Assembly: GCA_903847975.1 (NCBI GenBank)
Contig: CAINFC010000176.1
Span: 1 to 61,896, forward strand
Direction: 5' to 3'
DNA: 61,896 bases
DNA from: an uncultured Acidobacteriota bacterium
GTDB lineage: Bacteria; Acidobacteriota; UBA6911; CAINFC01
Shown here: piece after piece, positions 17,143-25,264 of the stretch
How the letters are laid out: each line of letters starts with the position of its first letter
How positions within the stretch are numbered: the stretch's first letter is position 1
The notes under the pieces: model-generated
What the model saw: the letters and a program-made list of their open reading frames with translations, nothing else
Told to the model about the DNA's origin: nothing
The model's database searches: none
Made by a program: the position numbers and the translations under genes

Positions 17143-18906
17143 TCAGTCAATCCGGCCCAGCTGTCCGGGAATCGCCGGCTCCAGCCGCAGGGATTCGAAA
17201 AACATCAGGTTTTCGCCCCCCGCTTCCGCGGGGCGGATGGAAATGTCCAGCGGACCTCGGGCCGAAAGCCGGATGGTGCCCAGGTCGAAGAGCTGGTAGC
17301 GGTACCATTCTCCCGTGGTTTTCACGGCGCCGGAAACGGTCTGCTCTCCGAACTGCAGGAGGAACTTCCGGCCTTCCGACTGGCGGCGGGCCGCATAGCG
17401 CAGCTGAATGCGGTAGGACCCCGGCTGGCTGACCTGCACCCGCCACAGGACCTGGTCCTCCGGATTTTTCCACCGGCCGATGTGAAAGCGGCCGTCGCGG
17501 TTGAAGCGCTTCATGGCCCCGCCCCGCGTTTCCGCATTCAGGTAATCCAGATGGAATGGCGAGTCGCTGCCCTGGGTGATCCGATGAGGCTCCGCTTCCG
17601 GTTTTCCGGCCGCTCGCAGCACCACCACCGTCGCCGCAGGATCCCATCCCTGGGCCGGCATCTGCACCTGGAGAACGCCCTGCTCGCGGCGAATCGGCAA
17701 TTCCCGGGCCGGCGCGGAAAGCAGCGCCGCCGAAAGGATCTCGCTGCGGAATCCTCCGACGCGCAGGATGCCGTCCGCCGGACGCTCGAAGACATGCAGG
17801 AAGATGCGGTCTCCCTTCACCGTACAGCGCCCCCAGGGGAACTGCCCGACCGGGCAGGCGCTGCTGCCGTAGATGGACTCCCCGTTCCGGCGCATCCAGT
17901 CGCCCACCTGCTCCAGCACCGCGGCGCTGGCCGCCGGAATGGTGCCGTCGGCCAGCGGCCCGATATTCAGCAGGTAGTTCCCGCCCTTGCCGACAATCTC
18001 GATCAGGCGCCGGATGACGTTGGCCGGAGTTTTCCAGTCCTGGTCAAACCGGCTGAATCCCCAGGTTCCGTTCAGCGTCTGGGGCGTCTCCCAGTACTCG
18101 TCCAGCCCGCCGGTGGGCATCCCGTTGTCGTTCAGGTTCTGGTAGTCGCCGAGGAGATCGTGCGCGTAATTTCCCACCCGCCCGTTGACCAGACAGGCCG
18201 GCTGCAGCTTGTGGACCAGGTCCATAAAGCGGTTGGCCTGCTCGGTGGTGTACATGCCCCGGTCAAACCAGATCAGGCCCAGCGGGCCATAGCCGGTCAG
18301 CAGCTCGCGCATCTGCGGCAGGGACTTCTCGCGCAGGTACTTTTCAAAATCCTTTTTGGCCGGATCATAGTCCCAGTGGTTTCCGTATCCGTCGGGGTCG
18401 TCCCAGTCCTCGCGGTGCGAGTAGTAGACGCAGAAGCGGATGCCCTGACGCCGGCAGGCTTCCGAGAGCTCCTTGACCACGTCCCGCCGGAAAGGCGTCC
18501 AGTCGACTATGTTGTAACCGCTCACCTCGGAGTGGTACATGGCAAATCCATCGTGGTGCTTGGCGGTGATCACCATGTATTTCATCCCGGCGCTGCGAGC
18601 CAGTCCGGCAAACCGGTTGGCGTCGAACTTGACCGGATTCAGGCCGCGGGCCATCTCCCGGTACTCCTTTACCGGAATATTGAAGCGCTGCATGATCCAT
18701 TCCGCCTCGTCGCCGGGCGGAATCTTCTGCCCCTTCCACTCTCCGGCCAGAAGCGAATAAGGCCCCCAGTGGATGAACATGCCGAATTTGTCGTTTTTAA
18801 ACCATTCCATGCGGTCCTCCGCGGGCAGGTGGATCAGGCAAGCCCAGAGCAGAATCGGGATCCGAAAAGCCGAGAAACGGAATGCGCTCGATTTTTTACG
18901 TATCAT
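17143..18906 (-). CDS. Alpha-L-fucosidase, GH29, with C-terminal beta-sandwich
   Basis: 587 aa. The ATG at 18906 has AGGAG nine bases upstream. A signal sequence (residues about 10-28) is followed by GH29 motifs: FIHWG (44-48), KHHDGFAMY (116-124), and LIWFD with probable nucleophile Asp215. Beyond the catalytic domain an extra region of about 150 residues (from about 440) with GSYRIQLRYAAR and LDISIRPAEAGGENLMFF resembles carbohydrate-binding or DUF5077-like beta-sandwich domains. It is about 115 residues longer than its neighbour because of that module. Divergent from the CDF transporter. Confidence 0.93.
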   Translation of the reverse strand: MIRKKSSAFRFSAFRIPILLWACLIHLPAEDRMEWFKNDKFGMFIHWGPYSLLAGEWKGQKIPPGDEAEWIMQRFNIPVKEYREMARGLNPVKFDANRFAGLARSAGMKYMVITAKHHDGFAMYHSEVSGYNIVDWTPFRRDVVKELSEACRRQGIRFCVYYSHREDWDDPDGYGNHWDYDPAKKDFEKYLREKSLPQMRELLTGYGPLGLIWFDRGMYTTEQANRFMDLVHKLQPACLVNGRVGNYAHDLLGDYQNLNDNGMPTGGLDEYWETPQTLNGTWGFSRFDQDWKTPANVIRRLIEIVGKGGNYLLNIGPLADGTIPAASAAVLEQVGDWMRRNGESIYGSSACPVGQFPWGRCTVKGDRIFLHVFERPADGILRVGGFRSEILSAALLSAPARELPIRREQGVLQVQMPAQGWDPAATVVVLRAAGKPEAEPHRITQGSDSPFHLDYLNAETRGGAMKRFNRDGRFHIGRWKNPEDQVLWRVQVSQPGSYRIQLRYAARRQSEGRKFLLQFGEQTVSGAVKTTGEWYRYQLFDLGTIRLSARGPLDISIRPAEAGGENLMFFESLRLEPAIPGQLGRID

Positions 18907-19054
18907 ACGATAATCTCCTAACGTTTTCGAAACAGCCAATAAAAGTCCGGGGCGGTGCCGGCATTTCCAAAATTGTACGGCAACACGGCCCGGATCGTCG
19001 AGAAGGTTGGCTTTTTTCAGGAAGGAAAAAAGGAAAGCGAGCCCAGGAAGGCCT

Positions 19055-20011
19055 ATGCGGGAACACGCACACGATTATGTCATCCGCGATCCGGCCATCG
19101 CCCGGAACGAGCGCAAGACGCTGCTGGTGGCGGCCATCACCTCCGCCATGATGGTGGTAGAGGTGATAGCCGGATACCTGACCTCCTCGATGGCCCTCCT
19201 GGCGGACGGCTGGCACATGGCCTCTCACGCCGGCGCGCTGACCATCAGCGTCCTTGCCTATCGCCTGGCCAAATCGGATCGATTGAACCGGCAGTTCTCC
19301 TTCGGCGCCGGCAAGCTGATTCCCCTGGGCGGATATACCAGCGCCATCCTACTGGCCATGATCGCTCTGCTGATGGCTGTCCGCTCCGTCGAGCGTCTGC
19401 TGCACCCGGTGGCCATCCAATTCAACGAAGCGATCGCCGTGGCGATCCTCGGGCTGGCCGTGAACGTCTTTTGCGCCCTGATCCTGGACGAGGGCTCCCA
19501 CAGCCACCCGGAGGAGCATGAGGAGGGAAACCGGGCACACCGCCCCCACAGCCACGACCACAACCTGCGAAGCGCTTACATCCATGTTCTGGCGGATGCC
19601 CTGACTTCCATTTGCGCCCTGGCGGCTCTGCTGCTGGGCAAGCTGGCCCGTGCGGTATGGCTGGATCCGGCGATGGGAATCGTCGGGGCGGCGGTAATCC
19701 TTCGATGGGCCTATATGCTCTGCAAGGAAACGGCCCGGGAGCTGCTGGACGGACACGCCAGACCGGCCGACCGGGACGAAATCAGGCAGTTCCTGGAAAG
19801 AGAGGGTGCCGTCGTGCTCGACCTTCACGTCTGGAGAATTGCCCCCAGCGCCCTTGCCTGCGAAATCCTGATCGAGAGCCGGACGCCGAAAGGTTCCGCC
19901 TACTACCGGAAAAAAATAGGCCGCCGCTTTCCCTTCGAACACCTGATTATCGAAGAATGCAGGCCCGGGGAATTGCGGCCGCTGCAGAACGGATTCAGGC
20001 GATCAGATTGA
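19055..20011 (+). CDS. dmeF: Cation diffusion facilitator, DmeF type
   Basis: A 318-aa inner-membrane metal/H+ antiporter. The ATG at 19055 is preceded by AGGAAGG; an upstream in-frame TTG (19007) is less likely. Six transmembrane helices carry the family's metal sites (ADGWHMASH in TM2 and HVLAD in TM5). The loop between TM4 and TM5 is His-rich (SHSHPEEHEE, HRPHSHDHN). The sequence LLADGWHMASHAGAL and this loop resemble DmeF exporters of Co2+/Ni2+, though Zn2+ is also possible. The last 17 bases overlap the convergent small gene. Confidence 0.88.
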   Translation: MREHAHDYVIRDPAIARNERKTLLVAAITSAMMVVEVIAGYLTSSMALLADGWHMASHAGALTISVLAYRLAKSDRLNRQFSFGAGKLIPLGGYTSAILLAMIALLMAVRSVERLLHPVAIQFNEAIAVAILGLAVNVFCALILDEGSHSHPEEHEEGNRAHRPHSHDHNLRSAYIHVLADALTSICALAALLLGKLARAVWLDPAMGIVGAAVILRWAYMLCKETARELLDGHARPADRDEIRQFLEREGAVVLDLHVWRIAPSALACEILIESRTPKGSAYYRKKIGRRFPFEHLIIEECRPGELRPLQNGFRRSD

Positions 20012-20321
20012 GGTTGCTTCCGAGCCCACCCGATCCCGGTCCGGGGTTGCGGTTCTGCCTGTTTTGAGCGGCCGCTTCCGCCTGGGGCACGCCTGCATTC
20101 GCCGGCGGATTCATCGCTTCCATGCCCTGCGTTCTTGCCGTGCCGCCAATGCTGAGGCGGTCTTCCAGTCCCTGGGGAGGAGGCGGTGCATTCGGCGGCG
20201 CCTGGCCTTCCGGCGGATTTCCGGTGGGAGCAGGAGCGGAAACGGGCGTACCGCCGCCAGAGACCTGCATCTGGCTCTGAATGGTGGACACATATGGATT
20301 CAGATAGTTCTGGACTTGCAT
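19995..20321 (-). CDS. Small Pro/Gly/Asn-rich hypothetical protein
   Basis: 108 aa, not recognised. AAGGAG lies seven bases before the ATG, which is the main reason to accept it. The sequence starts MQVQNYLNPYVSTIQSQMQV and then becomes low-complexity, rich in Pro, Gly, Ala and Asn, probably disordered. There is no signal peptide or membrane helix. Its 3' end overlaps the convergent metal exporter by 17 bases. Confidence 0.6.
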   Translation of the reverse strand: MQVQNYLNPYVSTIQSQMQVSGGGTPVSAPAPTGNPPEGQAPPNAPPPPQGLEDRLSIGGTARTQGMEAMNPPANAGVPQAEAAAQNRQNRNPGPGSGGLGSNLNLIA

Positions 20322-20450
20322 GCTTTTTCTCCTTTCCCGTGTCTGCGATCATACCACCCAGGCGAGAGCAAGTCAAAGACCCGTTTTCATAAAAACCATA
20401 ATCCGTGACCCAGATTACACTCCGGCTGTTTTCCGGTTTTTCCTTCCCGC

Positions 20451-20509
20451 CCTTCCTTATCTTCCTGTGAGCCCGATTATTTCACAGGAAGTCAGGTAGA
20501 TCAGGAAGG
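20451..20509. repeat. Nested inverted-repeat element (IR family, copy B)
   Basis: The inner stem CTTCCTGTGA / TCACAGGAAG (20461-20470 with 20482-20491) sits inside outer arms CCTTCCT / AGGAAGG (20451-20457 with 20503-20509). The inner stem is identical to copy A at 6009-6039. It lies downstream of the PQQ-like gene's stop. Confidence 0.7.
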
Positions 20510-20605
20510 AAGAAAGAAGCCATCAGGGCATGTCGGATGGAGAGGGGGCCTTTTTACCTGGTTATCGGCAAGGATAATCTCGCAAAAAGGCACACATCTT
20601 AAACT

Positions 20606-20632
20606 GTCATCCTTCGCTGCGCTCAGGATGAC
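20606..20632. repeat. GTCATCCT-N11-AGGATGAC intergenic hairpin
   Basis: Perfect 8-bp arms flank TCGCTGCGCTC. This is the short CATCCTTCGCT...CTCAGGATGA repeat that is very common in Acidobacteriota and some other phyla. It sits just after the PQQ-like gene. The rest of the 364-base gap (20322-20685) contains IR copy B and no gene that I can support. Confidence 0.6.
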
Positions 20633-20685
20633 GGAGAGGGAAAACGGATTTATTGCGAGATTATCATTTTTTATGGACCGGCCCG

Positions 20686-22071
20686 TTATCTGGAACCGAT
20701 GCAGAACAGGTGGTGGCGGGTTCGGACCAGCAGCTTCTCGCCGGAAACGGCGGGAGTGGCAAAGCAGAATTCTCCCATCGGATTGCGTGCCAGCACCTCG
20801 AATCCCTGCCTGCCAATCCGAAGAACATGCACGTCGCCTTCTTCGTTCGGAAAGTAACAGTGATCCCGGGCCGCAACCAGGGACGCGGAAAAGGTGCCGG
20901 CATTCTTCAAAGGCTCCTTGCGCACCTCCTTTCCGCTCACGGCATCCCAGGCGGTAATCATTCCGTTGTCGCCGGCAACCACAAAAAGGTCGCCGAGCAC
21001 CAGGGGAGTCGGCATGTACGATCCGCCGCGTGGAACCCACCAGGCAAGGCCCGCAGGAACCGATTCGCTGTTTGCCGGGGTCAGGTCTCCGCGGGCCTCG
21101 GGTCGGACGGCAAAAACCGGGCTCTTCCCATGCCCGTTGGTTATATAAATCAGGCCGTGCCCCCACTGCGGGGCAGGAACCGGGCAATCCCCACCGTCAT
21201 GGAGAAACCAGAGCTTTTCCCCGGTATAGAGATCGTATCCGGCCATCTGCTTCCAGCCATTGCATACCAGCTGCGGCCTGCCTTTGTATTCCACAACCAG
21301 CGGCGTCGACCAGGTGGTAGTCTGCTCCCCTCTCATAACCCGCCGGATCTCCTTTCCGCTGGCCAGGTCGAAACTGGCCCAGAAGGAGACATTGGTGGCA
21401 TCACACTGCACAATCACCCGATCGCGATAAATAATCGGGGAACTGGCGTAGCCCCACTCCAGGGAGGTATCGTTGTGAGGACCGGTCTGAAATGTACCCA
21501 GGTCCCGGCGCCAGATCTCCTTCCCCTGCATGTCGTAACAGTACAGGCCCTCTGCTCCGAAGGAAGCTACGACCCATTTCCCGTCGGTCGCCGGGGTGGA
21601 ATTGGCGTGGGTGGCCTTCCTGTGCCGGCGAATCCTGGGCACTCCGGTCCGGGCGGTTCTCTCCCACAGGATCCTGCCGGTGTCCCGGTCCAGGCAGAAC
21701 AGCTTCCAGGACCAGGTTCCCTTGTCGGCGGCCGATTCCCCGGTCCCGTTGAGCCAGCCGGTTTTAACATCCGCGGAGCCCGGGGTCACCTCCACGGCGG
21801 TGGCAACAAATACGCGGGATCCCCAGACAACGGGAGAGGAGTGGGACAGCCCGGGCACGGGAGTTTTCCAGAGAATATTATCTCCGGTGCTAACGTTCCA
21901 GCGAACCGGAGGATTGCCGGCCCCGATCCCGCTGCCGTCAGGTCCCCGGAAGGAAGGCCAGTTCTGGGCAGGAAGAAACGGCGACAGGATCAGAGCAGCT
22001 GTCGCCAACAAACCCGACTTCCGCACCCACAGCCGCAAATAGAAGCTTTTTACAGAATAAAATGACGTCAT
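20686..22071 (-). CDS. PQQ-like beta-propeller repeat protein
   Basis: 461 aa. The ATG at 22071 is preceded by AAGGGTG and places a signal anchor ([15 protein letters not shown]) at the N-terminus. The mature part begins [14 protein letters not shown], typical of secreted PQQ-like propellers in Acidobacteriota and Planctomycetes, and has repeated blades ([60 protein letters not shown]). No clear PQQ-dehydrogenase catalytic residues are seen, so it may be structural or binding, like BamB. It lies 46 bases after the acetyltransferase gene, and the two are probably co-transcribed. Confidence 0.88.
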   Translation of the reverse strand: MTSFYSVKSFYLRLWVRKSGLLATAALILSPFLPAQNWPSFRGPDGSGIGAGNPPVRWNVSTGDNILWKTPVPGLSHSSPVVWGSRVFVATAVEVTPGSADVKTGWLNGTGESAADKGTWSWKLFCLDRDTGRILWERTARTGVPRIRRHRKATHANSTPATDGKWVVASFGAEGLYCYDMQGKEIWRRDLGTFQTGPHNDTSLEWGYASSPIIYRDRVIVQCDATNVSFWASFDLASGKEIRRVMRGEQTTTWSTPLVVEYKGRPQLVCNGWKQMAGYDLYTGEKLWFLHDGGDCPVPAPQWGHGLIYITNGHGKSPVFAVRPEARGDLTPANSESVPAGLAWWVPRGGSYMPTPLVLGDLFVVAGDNGMITAWDAVSGKEVRKEPLKNAGTFSASLVAARDHCYFPNEEGDVHVLRIGRQGFEVLARNPMGEFCFATPAVSGEKLLVRTRHHLFCIGSR

Positions 22072-22117
22072 TGGTAGCACACCCTTAATGGCCAGGTTTC
22101 GTACCGCCATGTCCGAA

Positions 22118-22618
22118 TCATAGTATGCGCAGCATCCGTGTGTTTCCCAGCGTGTTGGGCTTGACGCTTTCCAGATCCAGAAACTCGGCGATACCTTCGT
22201 CGTAGGAGCGCAGCAGCTGGGCGTAGATCTCCGGCTCAACCGGTGTTCCCTGGATTTCGGTGAATCCGTGCCCCCCAAAAAAACGGGTTTCAAAAGTCAG
22301 GCAGAAAAGCCGCTTCACCCCGACGGCCCGCGCCCGTTCGATGATGGCTTCCAGAAGGCAATGACCGATTTTTTTTCCGCGCATATGATCCATGACCGCC
22401 AGGGTCCGGACCTCCGCCAGGTCTTCCCAGAGCACATGAAGAGCGCCGCAACCGACCACTTCCCCGTCCACTTCCGCCACCAGGAACTCCTGCACATCCT
22501 CGTAGAGCGTGACCCGTTCCTTGGCCAGGAGCCTGCGCTGAAGGGCATATGTCTCGATAATATTATGCACTGCCTTGACGTCGGCGGTTCGCGCCGGCCG
22601 GACAATCACCTCAGACAT
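22118..22618 (-). CDS. argA: Amino-acid N-acetyltransferase (short NAGS, GNAT fold)
   Basis: 166 aa. The pattern VTLYEDVQEFLVAEVDGEVV, then GCGALHVLWEDLAEVRTLAV, then FCLTFETRFFGGHGFTEIQG and LDLESVKPNTLGNTRML closely follows the short GNAT-type N-acetylglutamate synthase described in Mycobacterium (Rv2747). It would make N-acetylglutamate from acetyl-CoA and glutamate, the first step of arginine synthesis. The ATG at 22618 has GGGAG eight bases upstream; a GTG at 22624 is an alternative. No other arginine gene is nearby. The promoter at 22721-22749 reads into it. Confidence 0.85.
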   Translation of the reverse strand: MSEVIVRPARTADVKAVHNIIETYALQRRLLAKERVTLYEDVQEFLVAEVDGEVVGCGALHVLWEDLAEVRTLAVMDHMRGKKIGHCLLEAIIERARAVGVKRLFCLTFETRFFGGHGFTEIQGTPVEPEIYAQLLRSYDEGIAEFLDLESVKPNTLGNTRMLRIL

Positions 22619-22720
22619 GGGCACGCTCCCGGCAAGATGCGAACAGAACGGGTATTCTCCTGGACAACTGCTGGTACTCAGACATACACGATCCTCTTTT
22701 TCCCTGATTTTAATTCAGCA

Positions 22721-22749
22721 AGTGTACGGCGGCATCCGGGGGAAATCAA
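22721..22749 (-). promoter_or_regulatory. Promoter of the NAGS/PQQ-like transcript
   Basis: On the minus strand: TTGATT (22749-22744), a 17-base spacer and TACACT (22726-22721), about 100 bases before the start. The same TTGATT...TACACT pair occurs upstream of the alcohol dehydrogenase at 36508-36537. Confidence 0.55.
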
Positions 22750-22815
22750 GACATTTTATCGGCTGCGTCAGAAAAAGAAACCGGTGATACTGCGGTTCCG
22801 GCAAGGATTGTCGAA

Positions 22816-22841
22816 AAGAACTGTCGAATTCGACAGTTCTT
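22816..22841. promoter_or_regulatory. 26-bp perfect palindrome
   Basis: An exact palindrome built as AAGAACTGTCGAA followed by its reverse complement, centred on GAATTC, with an extra TGTCGAA half-site just upstream (22809-22815). It sits in the 450-base divergent region between the NAGS gene and the PKD operon. It could be an operator or a transcript hairpin. The rest of this gap holds only the two promoters. Confidence 0.5.
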
Positions 22842-22998
22842 GCCGGCCACATTCCTTTGCGGCATTCCTCAGCACCAGTTCGCGACGGCTCTTTTAGTGA
22901 CCGGCCTCACCGGAACCGGCCGGGAAAGGCACAATTCCCTCCGGAATCAACCCTTTTCCATGCACCTTCCTGCCGATCCTCTCCGTCTGGCCCGCCGG

Positions 22999-23028
22999 TT
23001 GCATTGGCGGGAATGGGAAAATTATTAT
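22999..23028 (+). promoter_or_regulatory. Promoter of the PKD/Cys-repeat operon
   Basis: TTGCAT (22999-23004), an 18-base spacer and TATTAT (23023-23028) place the transcript start about 35 bases before the first start codon. Confidence 0.5.
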
Positions 23029-23068
23029 TGGCATTCCACAAGGCGACAAACAAGGAGTTTTACGGACC

Positions 23069-25261
23069 ATGAAACGAACCGGAATTTCACTGATTGCGCT
23101 CCTGCTGTTGGGATTGGCGGGATTTTGTCCCGGCACTTTCTTTCTCACCGCGGCAGCCACGACACAACCGCTTCTGCTCTCTCCCGGCGATAGCTCCTCT
23201 GAATCGGAAAACGCAACTCAATATAAGGTCTATCTCCCCGTGCTGCTGAACGGCAATCCGTCGGCAGGAGTACCTGTCGCCGATTTCAATTATTCACCCG
23301 GCTCCCCGGTAATCGGCCAGTCCGTGCAATTTACCGATACCTCCGGCGGCGGGCCGACCAGCTGGTCCTGGAACTTCGGCGACGGGACTTCGAGCACTTC
23401 ACAGAATCCCAGCCACACCTTTTCACAGGCGGGTACCTTCCCTGTCTACCTGACGGCCAGCAATTCCCACGGGAACCACACCAAGCAGCGGCCGGTCGTG
23501 GTGGCAGCCGCCGGTGGAACCCTGGCGGCTGCCTTCAACTTTACCCCCGCCAGCCCGGTTACGGGCCAATCCGTGCAGTTCACGGACACCTCAACGGGAG
23601 GCCCGACCGGCTGGTCCTGGAATTTTGGCGACGGATCCACCAGCACATCCCAGAATCCGACGCACGCCTTTGCCGGCTCCGGACAGTACACCGTAACGCT
23701 GACCGCAAGCAACGCCGGGGGATCGAACGCCAAAAGCCGGAATATCACGGTCAGTGCTCCGACGAGCAAGCCCACGGCGGCCTTCGACTTTTCACCCGGA
23801 AGCCCGACGGTCAGCCAGCCGGTTCAGTTTACCGACAAGTCCAGCGGAGCCCCCACCAGCTGGTCCTGGGATTTCGGCGACGGAAGCAACAGCACGCTGC
23901 AGAGTCCGACCCATACCTACTCGTCCACCGGCATCTTCACGGTTTCTTTCACCGCCCAGAATTCGCTGGGCAGCGGGAGCACCACGCAGAACCTGATCGT
24001 GGTGGAGTCCGGCATCGAGTTCACCATGGCCCAGACGGTGTCCGACGGCGCGCAGCGCACTACGCTGGCCTTTTCCGGGCTGGCGATGATGACCGGAAAT
24101 CTGGAGGCTCAGTCCTTCTTCCCGCCGGGGAAAGTGGCCGACTACACCGGGTTCCAATACCTGCGCGACAACGATCCGGACAACATGGGCCACAATACCA
24201 GCTTTCTGACCCGGGTGGCTTACAATGTGATCTATATTCTCAACACCAGCCAGTTCAACCAGCTGAAAACCCTGGCCAGCAACCAGATCAGCCAGATCAA
24301 CCAATACGGCTACCAGCGCTTTCCGCTGATGAAAGCATTCCGGCGGCTGCTGGCCGGAACCATTCCCACCGGCTCCAGCGGCCTCAATCTCAATTCCGTC
24401 AGGAAAGCTTCCCGCGAGCTATACCTGCTGGACGGCCAGATCAGCTATGACCGCGCCGTTCTCTATGCCGCCATCATCAACTCGCTCGACGCCTCCCAGA
24501 AAGCCTGTCTGGACGCCATGAAAGGAAAGGGGTTCAACTCCTGGCCCGATATCACCAGCGAGCAGGTCAAAACCAAAATGCAGGGGCTGGAGCAGGGCAC
24601 CTCCGTGGCGGTCATGACCTACGCCGGGGACCTGTTCAGCTGGTATGCCGGAGGAGTGGACGCCGACGTCTACTTCTGCCCGGAACGTCAGGGTACCTAT
24701 TACGGATCCTTTTATATGAAGGATGCACCGGCGGTGGGCCACGAAGGGTACAGCATCGATGAGCAGCTGACGGCCACCGCCGGCGCGGCGCTCTGCGACA
24801 GCTCGAAAGGGTATGTCACCGCCGACCAGGCGGCGGTCATGTCCAGCCTGGTCGACCTTCAGAAAGCCAACCTTTACGGCTCGCCCACCAGCAATATCGT
24901 CAAGGTGCGAACCCAGATCGCCGTCCTGCTGCGCGGCCTGCTGACGGCGGCCGATGTCGGCAATGCGGTCAAAAACCAGGTACTGAGCCTGTCCGGCACC
25001 TACGGAGACCTGGATGGTGAAAACAACTACTACTACGCCACCCTCTTCGCCCAGGTCTACAAAACGATGACCACGGACCAGAAAAGCAAACTGATGACTC
25101 TTCGCAGTGACATCATGTCCGGCACCTACTCCGACGGAACGCCCTTTGACTTTACGGTCTGCAATACGCCTTTCCTGTACTCGGCGGTGATCAGCGATCT
25201 GACTTTGCTGTCGCCCTATGTCGACAATACCGACTACCTGTTTTTCGAACCTGTGAGGTGA
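23069..25261 (+). CDS. Secreted PKD-repeat protein with unrecognised C-terminal domain
   Basis: 730 aa. A signal peptide (1-30) is followed by a YKVYLPVLLNG segment (52-62), then three PKD beta-sandwich domains (about 70-146, 152-229, 234-313), each with SWSW[ND]FGDG. The rest (about 315-730) is a helical domain that I cannot name. It is shared with the next gene and includes FFPPGKVADYTGFQYLRD, RFPLMKAFRR, SWYAGGVDADVYFCPER (524-540) and YYGSFYMKDAP. It has several short LxxxQ-like helices (LNTSQFNQLKTLA, MTTDQKSKLMTLR) reminiscent of the LTxxQ motif of periplasmic Spy/CpxP proteins. A Cys in YFCPER and one near the end (VCNTPFLYS) are conserved between the paralogues. It heads an operon and stops 3 bases before the next start. 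Confidence 0.8.
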   Translation: MKRTGISLIALLLLGLAGFCPGTFFLTAAATTQPLLLSPGDSSSESENATQYKVYLPVLLNGNPSAGVPVADFNYSPGSPVIGQSVQFTDTSGGGPTSWSWNFGDGTSSTSQNPSHTFSQAGTFPVYLTASNSHGNHTKQRPVVVAAAGGTLAAAFNFTPASPVTGQSVQFTDTSTGGPTGWSWNFGDGSTSTSQNPTHAFAGSGQYTVTLTASNAGGSNAKSRNITVSAPTSKPTAAFDFSPGSPTVSQPVQFTDKSSGAPTSWSWDFGDGSNSTLQSPTHTYSSTGIFTVSFTAQNSLGSGSTTQNLIVVESGIEFTMAQTVSDGAQRTTLAFSGLAMMTGNLEAQSFFPPGKVADYTGFQYLRDNDPDNMGHNTSFLTRVAYNVIYILNTSQFNQLKTLASNQISQINQYGYQRFPLMKAFRRLLAGTIPTGSSGLNLNSVRKASRELYLLDGQISYDRAVLYAAIINSLDASQKACLDAMKGKGFNSWPDITSEQVKTKMQGLEQGTSVAVMTYAGDLFSWYAGGVDADVYFCPERQGTYYGSFYMKDAPAVGHEGYSIDEQLTATAGAALCDSSKGYVTADQAAVMSSLVDLQKANLYGSPTSNIVKVRTQIAVLLRGLLTAADVGNAVKNQVLSLSGTYGDLDGENNYYYATLFAQVYKTMTTDQKSKLMTLRSDIMSGTYSDGTPFDFTVCNTPFLYSAVISDLTLLSPYVDNTDYLFFEPVR

Positions 25262-25264
25262 TTC

